Source: Streptomyces lydicus (GTDB taxonomy: Bacteria > Actinomycetota > Actinomycetes > Streptomycetales > Streptomycetaceae). From it: 64,000 nt of DNA. The stretch spans positions 2,790,001 to 2,854,000 of the forward strand of contig NZ_RDTE01000003.1 of assembly GCF_004125265.1 (NCBI RefSeq), in the 5' to 3' direction. This document shows positions 1 to 8,809 of the stretch, piece after piece; within the stretch, counting starts at the first letter, position 1; every line of letters starts with the position of its first letter. A program made the position numbers and the translations under genes. The notes under the pieces were generated by a model. The model was not told the DNA's origin. It saw only the letters and a program-made list of their open reading frames with translations, and ran no database searches.

Positions 1-2005
1 CCCGCAGGGCGCCCTTGCCGCCGGCCTTGGTGCCACTCCCGGTCACGGCAGCGACGGCCGCGGTGGCGGCGGTCGCCGAGGCGCCCCGGGCGGTGACGGT
101 GCCCGCGGTCACCTCGGCATGTGCCGCCCGCAGCTTGGCGGTCGAGGCGCCGACGCGCGGCACGGCGATCCGCTTCTCCGTCGCGTCCGGTGACGCCGCG
201 GAGGCCGCGGCGACCGCGTGCGGGAGCGCCGTGGTGGCCGCCGCGGCCGCATCGGCCCGCGAACGGTCGGTGACCAGCGCCAGCGCCCGCCGTCCGGCCA
301 CCGCGCCACTGCGGTCGGAGAGCACCCCACGCAGCCCGATGGACGCCTCCAGCTCGGCGCGCGCCCGGTCCAGGCTGCCGGTGCACAGTGCCAGGACGCC
401 CAGCTCGTGGTGGAAGTAGGCCTCTTCGGCGACCTCCCCGGCCAGCCGCGCGGCCTCCTGGCCGTGTCGCAGGGTGCGCTCCCACGCGTTCCACTGCAGG
501 GCGGCGGCGAACGCCGGGGCGGCCGTACGGGCTAGCAGCACGGCCGCACTGGCGTGCCCGCTCTCCCGGCTTCCGGTCAGTGCGCCCATGGCCGCCAGTG
601 CCACAGCGGATTCGGCGGCGACCCGCTCCGGCGTGACCGAGGGGTGACCGGCCCACCAGGCGTAGTGCTGAGCGGCGGTGTGCGCCCGTGCGGCCGCGCC
701 CTCCGCGTAGCCGGCCGCCTCCAACTGCTCCTGGACGGTGGCGGCGAGCCGGTAGTGGCTGCCGACCGGGGTGATCAGGCCGCAGGCCAGCAGCTCGCCG
801 AGGGCGGCATCGGCATGGGTGTCCTGGGTGAGGGCCGGCAGATGCGCCTGGTGGGGCAGCTCACCGCCGAGCGCCACGGCGAAGCGCAGCGTCTCCTGGG
901 CGGCGTCGCCCAGCCGGGACGCGAGCAGCGGGGCGGGCGCGGCGGCCTCGCCGAGGGACGGCAAGGGCACCTCGGCCTGCTCGCCGGGCTCGGTGCCGGC
1001 GTCGTCGGCGGCAGTCGTGGTCTCGGCCGCGGTGCCGGTGCCGGTGTCGGCCGCCCCCTCCTCGGGGAAGAGCCCGTAGCCGTCGTCGAGGGCACCCGGT
1101 GCACCCCGCATCCGGTCACGCTGCCGCAGCAGGGCGGCAGCCTGCACGAAGCGCAGCGGCAGCCCCTCGGACTCGAACCAGAGGTCGGCGGACCAGGCCT
1201 CCTCGTCGTCGGTGAGCGGCCGGTCCACGGCGCGCTCCAGCAGCCGGGCGCAGCCGGCCCGGCCGAGACCGCCGAGGAAGACCTCTTCGAGGTGCGAGCC
1301 GGGGCTGGGGGCCGCGACGTCGGGAGTGGCGGCGATCAGGAAGGCGCATTCCGGGGTGGCGTCGAGCAGTTCGTCGAGCGCGGCGCCGCCGAATTCCAGG
1401 TCGTCCAGGACGACGATGGCGCCGATCTCGGCGATCATGCGCAGCAGTTCGGGCCGGTCGGGGCGGTGCTGCGGGGCCCGGTACACGGCGGCGAACAGCG
1501 CGTACAGCAGGTCGGTGGTGGTGCGGTGGTAGCCGGAGAGCCGGACGACGCCGTCGGGGGCGAGGTCGGCGCAGGCGGTGGCGACGGCGTCCAGCAGCCG
1601 GGTGCGGCCCGAGCCGGAGGGGCCGGTGACGCGTACCGAGCGGCCGCGGGAGAGCAGCCGGACCAGGCGTTCGGTGTCCTCGGTGCGCTCTTCGAGCACG
1701 CTCTCGTGACCGGCGGTCCCGGTCGGGCCCGGGGGCACCGGGGGCGCGGCGGCGCGGGCGGCCTCGGCGCGCTCCTGTGGGCCGAGCCTGCCGGGGGCCT
1801 CGGGGCGGTCCCCGGGCGGGCAGGGTTCTATTTCGCTGCCGTCGACGGGGTTGACGGTGACGAGGTAGGGGCCCGAGACGAGCCGGACGACGCGGGCGAG
1901 CCCGCCGGAGGCGCTGCGCGTGCCGCCGACCGCGGGGCCTTGTGGCTCGGCAGGGCCGCCCTGCTCGCCGTACTCCTCAGGTCCCCGGTGGCTGTTCGGG
2001 TCCAT
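1..2005 (-). CDS. ATP-binding AAA/STAND-type regulator (3' part cut by window)
   Basis: An uninterrupted minus-strand frame runs from an ATG at 2005 off the left edge; about 668 residues are visible and the C-terminus is missing. After a disordered Gly/Pro-rich start comes an NTPase core with a P-loop reading TGPSGSGRTRLL around 1640 (Arg replaces the usual Walker A Lys) and a Walker B IVVLDDLE around 1410. An Ala-rich helical, TPR-like region follows. This layout suggests a STAND or LuxR/AfsR-like ATPase, but any DNA-binding domain would lie outside the window. The high-GC plus-strand frame opposite it is an antisense shadow. Coding call is firm; exact function is not. Confidence 0.75.
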   Translation of the reverse strand, partial: MDPNSHRGPEEYGEQGGPAEPQGPAVGGTRSASGGLARVVRLVSGPYLVTVNPVDGSEIEPCPPGDRPEAPGRLGPQERAEAARAAAPPVPPGPTGTAGHESVLEERTEDTERLVRLLSRGRSVRVTGPSGSGRTRLLDAVATACADLAPDGVVRLSGYHRTTTDLLYALFAAVYRAPQHRPDRPELLRMIAEIGAIVVLDDLEFGGAALDELLDATPECAFLIAATPDVAAPSPGSHLEEVFLGGLGRAGCARLLERAVDRPLTDDEEAWSADLWFESEGLPLRFVQAAALLRQRDRMRGAPGALDDGYGLFPEEGAADTGTGTAAETTTAADDAGTEPGEQAEVPLPSLGEAAAPAPLLASRLGDAAQETLRFAVALGGELPHQAHLPALTQDTHADAALGELLACGLITPVGSHYRLAATVQEQLEAAGYAEGAAARAHTAAQHYAWWAGHPSVTPERVAAESAVALAAMGALTGSRESGHASAAVLLARTAAPAFAAALQWNAWERTLRHGQEAARLAGEVAEEAYFHHELGVLALCTGSLDRARAELEASIGLRGVLSDRSGAVAGRRALALVTDRSRADAAAAATTALPHAVAAASAASPDATEKRIAVPRVGASTAKLRAAHAEVTAGTVTARGASATAATAAVAAVTGSGTKAGGKGALR

Positions 2006-2381
2006 GCTGCAAGCTCCCAGATCTGGCGTGCCGACTGCGCTTCCGGCCGTCCGCACTCCCCCGGCTCCGGCAGGTCGTCCTCAGCCGTCGCGTCTGGTCC
2101 GGTGCCCGCCGCGGATGATGGCATACGGGCGGGATGCGAACCTTAGACCCGGAGAGCGGGGAGGTGTACCGCCGGGGGGTGGCTCTGACCAGAACTTCCT
2201 GGATTGGTCGGTATCACGCGGGTTACGACATTTCTGTGGCCCGGCTCTTCAGTTTTTGTCGCGCTTGGGGCGCGTTCCTGATCGCCCGGGGGATGCCCCG
2301 GGCAGGGGTGCGGGAGGCCGGACCGGGCGCGCGGGACGCCGGACCCCGGTGCGGGATGCCGGGCGGCCCGCCGCGCCCGCC
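2006..2381. other. Intergenic region, no gene seen
   Basis: This 376-base gap separates the STAS gene from the ATPase gene, both on the minus strand. I see no supported gene. It holds three imperfect copies of a GCGGGA-N-GCCGG motif between about 2309 and 2361, giving strong GC-rich folding, and a less GC-rich part around 2190-2250 that may carry the promoter of the ATPase gene. Confidence 0.5.
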
Positions 2382-2705
2382 TCACACCCGGGGAAGTGAT
2401 TCCGCCTCGATGCCGCCCTCGATGGCGAGGATCCGGTGCAGCCGGGTGGCGACGAGCAGGCGCTGCATCTGGGGCGGCACTCCGCGCAGCACCAGCCGGC
2501 GGCCCACCCGGCCGGCGCGGCGGTGCGCGCCCATGATCACGCCGAGGCCGGTGGCGTCCCAGGAATCCAGCTCGGTCAGGTCCAGCACGAGATCGCCCCG
2601 ACCGGAGTCGACGGCGGCGTGCAGGGCCGTACGGGCGTCCGCCGCGCTGCGGACGTCGAGGCGGCCCCCGACAACCAGCTCGGCGTGGTCGCCCCTGATG
2701 TACAT
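2382..2705 (-). CDS. STAS-domain anti-sigma factor antagonist-like protein
   Basis: This 107-residue protein is a single STAS domain, the fold of SpoIIAA/RsbV anti-anti-sigma factors, which bind anti-sigma kinases and free a sigma factor. It has the N-terminal strand (GDHAELVVGGRLDVRSA) and the helix-start motif LDSWDATGLGVIMG. In SpoIIAA the equivalent motif is DSSG and the first Ser is phosphorylated; here it is Ala followed by Thr (DATG). Classical Ser phosphorylation is therefore not available, though Thr might substitute. The ATG at 2705 is preceded by GGGGAG at good spacing. No anti-sigma kinase gene is adjacent, so the partner is unknown. Confidence 0.85.
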   Translation of the reverse strand: MYIRGDHAELVVGGRLDVRSAADARTALHAAVDSGRGDLVLDLTELDSWDATGLGVIMGAHRRAGRVGRRLVLRGVPPQMQRLLVATRLHRILAIEGGIEAESLPRV

Positions 2706-2850
2706 ATGCGCTCCCCGATGTCATGGGTGGTGACGTCTGAACGTCTACAGAACTGACTGCCTCTCATACGGCGAAGTTGCCGCCTGTAAGCGAACCGATA
2801 CCGAATTCACCCCTCGGGGCGACACCGCCGCCCGAGGGGCTGACGCGGTC

Positions 2851-3699
2851 TCAGTGCTCGTAGAAGCCCTGCCCACTCTTGCGACCGATATCGCCCGCAT
2901 CGACCATTCGCCGCATGATCTCCGGCGGTGCGAACTTCTCGTCCTGGGACTCGGTGTAGATGTTGTCGGTGGCGTGCATCAGGATGTCGATGCCGGTCAG
3001 GTCGGCGGTGGCGAGCGGTCCCATCGCGTGGCCGAAGCCCAACTTGCAGGCGGTGTCGATGTCCTCGGCGCTGGCCACGCCCGACTCGTAGAGCTTGGCG
3101 GCCTCGACGACCAGCGCCGAGATCAGGCGGGTGGTGACGAAGCCGGCGACGTCGCGGTTGACGACCACGCAGGTCTTGCCGACCGACTCGGCGAACTCCC
3201 GGGCCCTGGCCAGGGTTTCGTCGCTGGTCTTGTAGCCGCGCACCAGCTCGCACAGCTGCATCATCGGCACCGGCGAGAAGAAGTGCGCCCCGACGACCCG
3301 CTCGGGGCGGGAGGTCGCCGCCGCGATCTTGGTGATCGGGATGGCGGACGTGTTGGAGGCCAGCACCGCCTCGTCCTTGACGAGCTTGTCCAGCGTCTGG
3401 AAGATCTCGCGCTTGACGTCGATCCGCTCGAAGACGGCCTCGACGACGATGTCGGCGTCGGCGACGGCTTCCATGTCGGTCGTGGTGGTGATGCGGGCCA
3501 GCGCCTGCTCGGCGTCGGCCGCGGCCAGCTTGCCCTTGGCGACGAACTTCTCGTACGAGGCCTCGATGCCGCCCTTGCCCCGGGCCAGCGCCTCGTCCGT
3601 CACATCGCGGAGGACCACGTCCCAGCCCGCCTGCGCGGAGACCTGCGCGATACCGGACCCCATGAGTCCGGCCCCGATGACGGCGAGCTTCTTTGCCAC
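2851..3699 (-). CDS. 3-hydroxybutyryl-CoA dehydrogenase
   Basis: NAD(P)-dependent dehydrogenase of 282 residues interconverting acetoacetyl-CoA and 3-hydroxybutyryl-CoA, in fatty-acid/butyrate metabolism and supply of butyryl-type precursors. The N-terminal Rossmann motif is GAGLMG at residues 9-14. Ser118 (in NTSAIP), His139 (GAHFFSP) and Glu151 match the catalytic set of the HAD family. The segment usually read GFxVNR is GFVTTR here, a variant at a residue counted as active-site in the human enzyme. The C-terminal dimerisation domain is complete. I chose GTG 3699 because GAGGGG lies six bases upstream and the family begins at this point; the frame itself extends further upstream. Confidence 0.9.
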   Translation of the reverse strand: MAKKLAVIGAGLMGSGIAQVSAQAGWDVVLRDVTDEALARGKGGIEASYEKFVAKGKLAAADAEQALARITTTTDMEAVADADIVVEAVFERIDVKREIFQTLDKLVKDEAVLASNTSAIPITKIAAATSRPERVVGAHFFSPVPMMQLCELVRGYKTSDETLARAREFAESVGKTCVVVNRDVAGFVTTRLISALVVEAAKLYESGVASAEDIDTACKLGFGHAMGPLATADLTGIDILMHATDNIYTESQDEKFAPPEIMRRMVDAGDIGRKSGQGFYEH

Positions 3700-3855
3700 T
3701 GCTGTCCCCTCACACCCTGTGCATTTGACGGTCCTGAGTGACGTTAGCGCCCGTGAGCGATCGTTTGGAGGGTAAGAGATGCGCGTCACGTCTCGGATGA
3801 CGGACGTCACACCGCCGGGGCCTCCGGGCGGCGCGCGGCGGGAGAGCGCCCGCCG

Positions 3856-4497
3856 TCAGCCGGTCGCCCGTACGGCGTAGTTGAGGACCTTCTCCCCCAG
3901 CAGCTCCGCCATCTCGTCGAGGAGGACCAGTGCCTCCCGGGAGACCTCGGCGGGTGTGCGGCCGGCGAGCATCTGCTGCGTGATCCAGCCCATCAGGCTC
4001 TGGTGCACCCAGCCGATCTGGCCCGCCATCAGGCCCGGCAGCGGATCGCCGGCCGCGGCACCGGTCTCCTCCCGGAGCGTTTCCTCCAGGTTGAGGTGGG
4101 TCTCCTGCTGGATGTACCAGAGGCGGGCCTTGAGGGTGGGCGCCCCGTGCACCACCCGCATGAACCGGTCGTAACCCTCCATCAGGCCCACCCGCGGCGA
4201 AACCGCCGCGACCTCCTCACGCAGCTCCCGCAGCACGGCGGCGGCCGCCGACTCCCCCGCCGCGCGGCCGCGCACAAAGCGTGAGAGCCGGTCCACGAAG
4301 CCCTCGCTCCGGTCGAAGAAGAGGTCTTCCTTGGCCGGGAAGTAGTTGTAGACGGTGTTCACGGAGACGTCCGCGGCCTCGGCGATCTCCGCGATGGTCA
4401 CCGCGTCGAAACCGCGCGCCAGGAACAGGCCGGTGGCCACGTCCGAGATGTACTGGCGGGTCTGCCGCTTCTTCCGCTCCCTGAGCCCTTCTGCCAT
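3856..4497 (-). CDS. TetR-family transcriptional regulator
   Basis: 213-residue repressor-type protein. The N-terminal helix-turn-helix (about residues 33-55, TIAEIAEAADVSVNTVYNYF) is typical of TetR proteins; the remaining helical part is the ligand/dimer domain and is not specific enough to name a ligand. It is divergently transcribed from the ABC exporter genes across a 74-base AT-rich gap, the usual arrangement for a local repressor of an efflux pump. Regulation of that exporter, and of itself, is inferred from this arrangement. Confidence 0.9.
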   Translation of the reverse strand: MAEGLRERKKRQTRQYISDVATGLFLARGFDAVTIAEIAEAADVSVNTVYNYFPAKEDLFFDRSEGFVDRLSRFVRGRAAGESAAAAVLRELREEVAAVSPRVGLMEGYDRFMRVVHGAPTLKARLWYIQQETHLNLEETLREETGAAAGDPLPGLMAGQIGWVHQSLMGWITQQMLAGRTPAEVSREALVLLDEMAELLGEKVLNYAVRATG

Positions 4498-4571
4498 GCC
4501 CTCACTCTACCTTTCTTTGGATTCCGTTGATTTTTGGAGGCATTGCAATTTTTCAGTGACCCTGTTTTTCT
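4498..4571. promoter_or_regulatory. Divergent promoter/operator between tetR and ABC exporter
   Basis: The 74-base gap is strikingly AT-rich compared with its surroundings and must hold the promoters of both divergent genes. It contains the perfect 8-base palindrome ATTGCAAT at 4542-4549 flanked by T-runs, a plausible core of a TetR operator. The assignment is inferred from position and symmetry. Confidence 0.45.
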
Positions 4572-5360
4572 ATGAGCATGTCCGTCATCCACACGTCCGG
4601 ACTCGCCCGGACCTTCGCCACCCCACGCGGCACCGTCGAGGCGGTACGCGGTATCGATCTCACCGCCGAGCGCGGCGAGATCCTCGGCTTCCTCGGCCCC
4701 AACGGCGCCGGGAAGACCACGACCCTGCGGATGCTCACGACCCTGCTGGCGCCCACCCAAGGCACCGCGACCGTCGCCGGCTGCGACCTCGTCCGCGATC
4801 CGGCGGGTGTACGCCGTGCCGTCGGTTACGTCGCCCAGTCCGGCGGCGTCGACCCGCATGTCTCGCTGCGCGAGGAGCTGGTCACCCAGGCCCGCCTCTA
4901 CCGTCTCGGCAAGGCTGAAGCCCTGGCCCGCGCCGAGGAGTTGGCCGCCGATCTGGGCCTCGACGAACTGCTCGACCGCAAGACCGCCACGCTCTCCGGC
5001 GGCCAGCGGCGCCGGCTCGACCTCGCCATGGGGCTCACCCACCGCCCCCAGGTGCTGTTCCTCGACGAGCCCACCACCGGGCTCGACCCGGGCAGCCGCG
5101 CCGATCTGTGGGACCTGGTCCGCCGGATCCGCACCGAACACGGCACCACCGTCTTCCTGACCACCCACTACCTCGACGAGGCCGATGCGCTGGCCGACCG
5201 GCTGGTGATCGTCGACAACGGCGTGGTGGTCGCGGAGGGCACGCCGGACGCCCTCAAGCGCGCCCACACCGGCTCCCCCGACGCGTCCTTGCAGGACGCC
5301 TTCCTCGCTGTCACCGGGCGCGGCGCCACGCCCCACGAGCCGGCCCCCGTCGCCATCTAG
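4572..5360 (+). CDS. ABC transporter ATP-binding protein, DrrA type
   Basis: 262-residue nucleotide-binding subunit of an exporter. Walker A GPNGAGKT is at residues 42-49, the Q-loop Gln at 89, the signature LSGGQ at 141-145, Walker B VLFLDEP at 161-167 and the H-loop His at 199. The short helical region and C-terminal tail resemble daunorubicin-resistance DrrA-type ATPases that pair with a separate ABC-2 permease, here the next gene. It likely powers export of a drug or lipid; the substrate cannot be read from the sequence. The divergent TetR gene is the probable regulator. Confidence 0.92.
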   Translation: MSMSVIHTSGLARTFATPRGTVEAVRGIDLTAERGEILGFLGPNGAGKTTTLRMLTTLLAPTQGTATVAGCDLVRDPAGVRRAVGYVAQSGGVDPHVSLREELVTQARLYRLGKAEALARAEELAADLGLDELLDRKTATLSGGQRRRLDLAMGLTHRPQVLFLDEPTTGLDPGSRADLWDLVRRIRTEHGTTVFLTTHYLDEADALADRLVIVDNGVVVAEGTPDALKRAHTGSPDASLQDAFLAVTGRGATPHEPAPVAI

Positions 5361-5368
5361 GAGCCCCT

Positions 5369-6178
5369 TTGTCCTCCTCATCCGCCTCGTCTGTCTCGCG
5401 GCCCTCTTCGCCCTCTCCCTCCCTCTCCTTCTTCCTCTCCGACACCGCGATGATCTTCGGGCGCTACGCCCGCCAGACCCTGCGCTCCAAGCTCCAGATG
5501 CTCTTCGGCGTGCTGATGCCGCTGCTGTATCTGCTCTTCTTCGGTCCGCTGCTGACCGATCTGCCGCTGTCCTCGTCCGGCAGCTCCTGGCAGGTGCTGG
5601 TCCCCGGGCTGCTGCTCCAACTCGCCCTGTTCGGCGCCTCGTTCTGCGGCTTCGGCATCATCGTCGAGAAGCAGTACGGGGTCGTGGAGCGGATGCGGGT
5701 GACACCGGTGAGCCGGCTGGCCCTGCTGCTGGGGCGGGTGCTGCGGGACGCCGCGCTGTTCGTCTTCCAGGCGGCGCTGCTGGTGCTGGCCGCGCTGGCC
5801 ATGGGGCTGCGGGCACCGCTGCCCGGCATCCTCATCGGCTTCGCGTTCGTCGCCGTGCTGACCGTGGCGCTGGCCTCGCTGTCGTACGCGCTGGCGCTGA
5901 AGGTCAGCACACCGCAGGAGTTCGGACCGGTCATCAACGCCGTCACCATGCCCTCGATGCTGCTGTCAGGGCTGATGCTGCCGATGGCGCTGGGACCCAA
6001 GTGGCTCGATGTGCTGTCGCACTTCATGCCGCTCCGCTATCTCGTGGACGGGGTGCGGGCGGCCTTCGTCGGCGCCTACGCCTCCTCGGCCGTGCGCCAC
6101 GGCGTGCTGGTGGCGGCCGCCTTCGCCATCCTGTCCGTGACCTACTGCACCCGGGTCTTCCGCAGGTCCGCGGCGTAG
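5369..6178 (+). CDS. ABC-2 type transporter permease, DrrB type
   Basis: 269-residue membrane subunit partnering the preceding ATPase. After a Ser/Pro-rich N-terminus there are about six hydrophobic segments, starting with MLFGVLMPLLYLLFFGPLL, then LLLQLALFGASFCGFGIIV and the conserved region EKQYGVVERMRVTPVSR typical of DrrB-like ABC-2 permeases. I start it at TTG 5369 because AGGAG at 5359-5363, overlapping the stop of the ATPase gene, is correctly spaced; ATG 5450 is a shorter alternative without a clear ribosome site. The two genes are eight bases apart and surely form one operon. Confidence 0.88.
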   Translation: MSSSSASSVSRPSSPSPSLSFFLSDTAMIFGRYARQTLRSKLQMLFGVLMPLLYLLFFGPLLTDLPLSSSGSSWQVLVPGLLLQLALFGASFCGFGIIVEKQYGVVERMRVTPVSRLALLLGRVLRDAALFVFQAALLVLAALAMGLRAPLPGILIGFAFVAVLTVALASLSYALALKVSTPQEFGPVINAVTMPSMLLSGLMLPMALGPKWLDVLSHFMPLRYLVDGVRAAFVGAYASSAVRHGVLVAAAFAILSVTYCTRVFRRSAA

Positions 6179-6187
6179 GCTCGCCCC

Positions 6188-6760
6188 ATGGTGAATCTGA
6201 CGCGCATCTACACCCGCACCGGCGACAAGGGCACCACCGCCCTGGGCGATATGAGCCGTACCGCCAAGACGGACTCGCGGATCTCGGCGTACGCGGACGC
6301 CAACGAGGCCAACGCGGCGATCGGCGTCGCCCTGGCGCTCGGCTCGCTCCCCGAGGACGTCGCGGCGGTGCTGCTGCGGGTGCAGAACGACCTGTTCGAC
6401 GTCGGCGCCGACCTGTCGACACCGGTGGTGGAGAACCCGGAATTCCCGCCGCTGCGCGTCGAGCAGAGCTATATCGACAAGCTGGAGGCGGACTGCGACC
6501 GCTTCCTGGCGGAGCTGGAGAAGCTGCGCAGCTTCATCCTCCCCGGCGGGACGGCCGGCGCCGCGCTGCTGCACCAGGCGTGCACGGTCGTCCGCCGCGC
6601 GGAGCGTGCGACCTGGGCCGCCTTCGAGGAGCACGGCGAGACCATGAACCCGCTGACAGCCACCTACCTCAACCGCCTCTCCGACCTCCTGTTCATCCTG
6701 GCCCGTACGGCCAACAAGGAAGTCGGGGACGTGCTGTGGGTGCCCGGCGGAGAGCGCTGA
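6188..6760 (+). CDS. Cob(I)alamin adenosyltransferase, PduO type
   Basis: 190-residue enzyme transferring the adenosyl group of ATP to cob(I)alamin to make coenzyme B12. The N-terminal ATP-binding motif TRTGDKGTTALGD (residues 7-19), the DSRISAYADANEANAAIG region and the C-terminal VRRAERATW and NRLSDLLFILAR motifs are diagnostic of the PduO family. It begins nine bases after the permease stop, so it may be co-transcribed with the exporter although a functional link is not evident. In Streptomyces the product serves methylmalonyl-CoA mutase and related mutases. Confidence 0.93.
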   Translation: MVNLTRIYTRTGDKGTTALGDMSRTAKTDSRISAYADANEANAAIGVALALGSLPEDVAAVLLRVQNDLFDVGADLSTPVVENPEFPPLRVEQSYIDKLEADCDRFLAELEKLRSFILPGGTAGAALLHQACTVVRRAERATWAAFEEHGETMNPLTATYLNRLSDLLFILARTANKEVGDVLWVPGGER

Positions 6761-6817
6761 GCGGCGGCGGCCTGGCCGACCGGCAGTCGGGGGGCGGCCA
6801 GGCCGCGGGGACGCGTC

Positions 6818-7402
6818 CTAGCGCAGCGTCTTCTGCTGCGGCCGAGGCGCTTCCTCGGGGACCTTGGTCCGGCCGCGCGGGTCCTTCTTCTGCCAGATGA
6901 GGTAGGTCAGCGCGATCACCGCGTGAATGCTGACGATCTTCAGCGAGATGCCCTGCCACTCGTGCAGCGAGGTCGTGTCACCGCCGTCGCCGACGTACAC
7001 GATCGCGGCCTGCAGCAGCCCGCACGCGACCACGGCCATCAGCACCGTGCGCAGCCACAGCTTCCCCTCGTGCTTGGCATAGTCGAGTCCGTACCGCTTC
7101 ACCGGCCGCGGGCCGCCCGCGAAGCGGTACGCGACATGCCCGTCGACCCACTTGATCGTGTAGTGGCCGTAGGCGACCGTGAAGCCGATGTAGACGGCGG
7201 CCAGGCCGTGCTTCCAGTCCGCCGGTGCGCCATTCTTCAGGTCGATCGCCGTGACGATCAGCAGGATCAGCTCCAGCAGCGGCTCCATCAGGAGCACCGC
7301 CGCTCCGGTCCGCGGCATCTTGGCCAGGTAACGCAGCGCCAGGCCGAGGGCCAGCAGCACCCAGAAGCCGACCTCGCAGGCGATGATCAGCGCGACGATC
7401 AC
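6818..7402 (-). CDS. Integral membrane protein, unknown function
   Basis: 194 residues with about five hydrophobic helices: one at the extreme N-terminus (MIVALIIACEVGFWVLLALGLAL), one around MEPLLELILLIVTAID, one in the middle (GLAAVYIGFTVAYGH), and two toward the C-terminus. The tail is basic and cytoplasmic. It resembles conserved actinobacterial membrane proteins for which I know no function. The GTG at 7402 is preceded by AAAGGAG six bases away. It is convergent with the adenosyltransferase gene and divergent from the sensor kinase gene. Confidence 0.8.
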   Translation of the reverse strand: MIVALIIACEVGFWVLLALGLALRYLAKMPRTGAAVLLMEPLLELILLIVTAIDLKNGAPADWKHGLAAVYIGFTVAYGHYTIKWVDGHVAYRFAGGPRPVKRYGLDYAKHEGKLWLRTVLMAVVACGLLQAAIVYVGDGGDTTSLHEWQGISLKIVSIHAVIALTYLIWQKKDPRGRTKVPEEAPRPQQKTLR

Positions 7403-7534
7403 GGCTGTCTCCTTTCAGGGCTCTCCACCGAACACCTCAAGCCTTCCAGCGGCGGCGGCCCGCCACGTCGTCGCGCGCGATGATCCGGACTGCATCTTTC
7501 GATGTAGCGCGCGGCTTGCGGGGATGACCCGGAC

Positions 7535-8809
7535 ATGGGGGCGGCGGGCCCCGGCGCCGTGTTTGATGGAGGGGTGACCGCCAGATCCCCCGCCGCCCCC
7601 GGCCGGCCGCACCGTCTCGACGTGCTCATCGCGGGCGGCGGGCTGCTCGGCGGGCTGCTGCTCTGGGCGATGAATCTGCACGGCGGTCCCCCGCGTCTGG
7701 GGCTGCCCCCCTCGCTCACCCTGGTCGCGCTCACCATGATGTCGGTGGCGGCGCTGATGCGCCGTACCGCCCCGATGGCGGCGCTGGCCCTCGCGGTGCC
7801 GGCCCTGGCGCTGGACATCACCGCCGGCACCTTGGTCGCCACCGTCCTGATGTTCACGGACGTGGTCTATGCGGCGGTGCTCTACGGACCGGCGAACGCG
7901 GCCCGCCGGATCCCGCCGCACTCCGTGCTGGTCACCGTCCTCGCGGCCATCGCGCTCACCGCGGCCTGGCGGGACCCGCAGGTCGTGATGGTCATCATCA
8001 GCATCGCGCTGATCACCATCGCCCCGGCCTGGACCGGCTTCATCATCCGTAACCACCGCGACGCCGCGCAGGCCGCACAGCTGCGGGCCGAGCAGATCGC
8101 GCTGCTGGCCGAGATCGACCGGACGCAGGCCGTGGTCGGCGAGCGGGCCCGGATGGCACGCGAGCTGCACGACATGGTCGCCAACCATCTGTCCGCCATC
8201 GCCATCCACTCCACCGCCGCGCAGTCCATCGACGACCCGTCGGCGACCCGCGAAGCGCTCGGGGTGATCCGTGAGAACAGCGTGCAAGGTCTGGCCGAAA
8301 TGCGCCGTCTGATCGGGCTGTTGCGGGACCCCAAGACGGCCGACGGGGACGAGGAGCCCGCGGCGACCCCCACGCTCGACGGGCTGGACGCCCTGATCGA
8401 CCAGGCCCGTACGAGCGGCGGCAGCAGCGGACTGACCTTCGAGCTGGAGGACGCCCGGAGCCCGGACGGGCCCGGGGCCGGGCCGAAGCCGACGGCGCCG
8501 GTCGCGCTGGCCGCGTACCGCATCGTCCAGGAGTCACTGACCAACGCGCTCAAGCACGCCGCGCCCGGCGAGGTGCGGGTGCTCCTGGCCCATGACCGCG
8601 GCGGGGCGCTGACCGTCGCCGTCCGCAGCCCGTTCGCCGACCGCCCCGGCCCCCGTGCGCCCGGTTCCGGCAGCGGCCTGGTCGGGATGCGCGAGCGGAC
8701 CGCCCTGCTGGGCGGAGCATTCGAGGCCGGCCCGGAGAGCGGGCCGGCCGGCAGAGTCTGGCTGGTGCGGGCAGCGCTGCCCGCCGCCGAGGAGGAAGAA
8801 CAACGATGA
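7535..8809 (+). CDS. Two-component sensor histidine kinase, NarL/DesK group
   Basis: 424 residues. About five transmembrane segments occupy residues 30-170, followed by a HisKA_3 dimerisation domain with the phospho-acceptor His212 in ERARMARELHDMVANHLS, then an HATPase domain with N-box AYRIVQESLTNALKHA and G-box GSGLVGMRER. There is no large extracellular sensor, so a membrane-derived or membrane-soluble signal is likely. GTG 7574 is an alternative start but its GGAGG touches the codon. The stop overlaps the response-regulator start as ATGA, so the two are translationally coupled and form a cognate pair. Confidence 0.9.
   Translation: MGAAGPGAVFDGGVTARSPAAPGRPHRLDVLIAGGGLLGGLLLWAMNLHGGPPRLGLPPSLTLVALTMMSVAALMRRTAPMAALALAVPALALDITAGTLVATVLMFTDVVYAAVLYGPANAARRIPPHSVLVTVLAAIALTAAWRDPQVVMVIISIALITIAPAWTGFIIRNHRDAAQAAQLRAEQIALLAEIDRTQAVVGERARMARELHDMVANHLSAIAIHSTAAQSIDDPSATREALGVIRENSVQGLAEMRRLIGLLRDPKTADGDEEPAATPTLDGLDALIDQARTSGGSSGLTFELEDARSPDGPGAGPKPTAPVALAAYRIVQESLTNALKHAAPGEVRVLLAHDRGGALTVAVRSPFADRPGPRAPGSGSGLVGMRERTALLGGAFEAGPESGPAGRVWLVRAALPAAEEEEQR

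Noticed and set aside
554..2146. Long plus-strand open frame over the ATPase gene
   Set aside because: Its Gly/Ala/Val/Glu-rich translation has no domains; the opposite minus-strand frame carries Walker motifs and fits Streptomyces codon bias.
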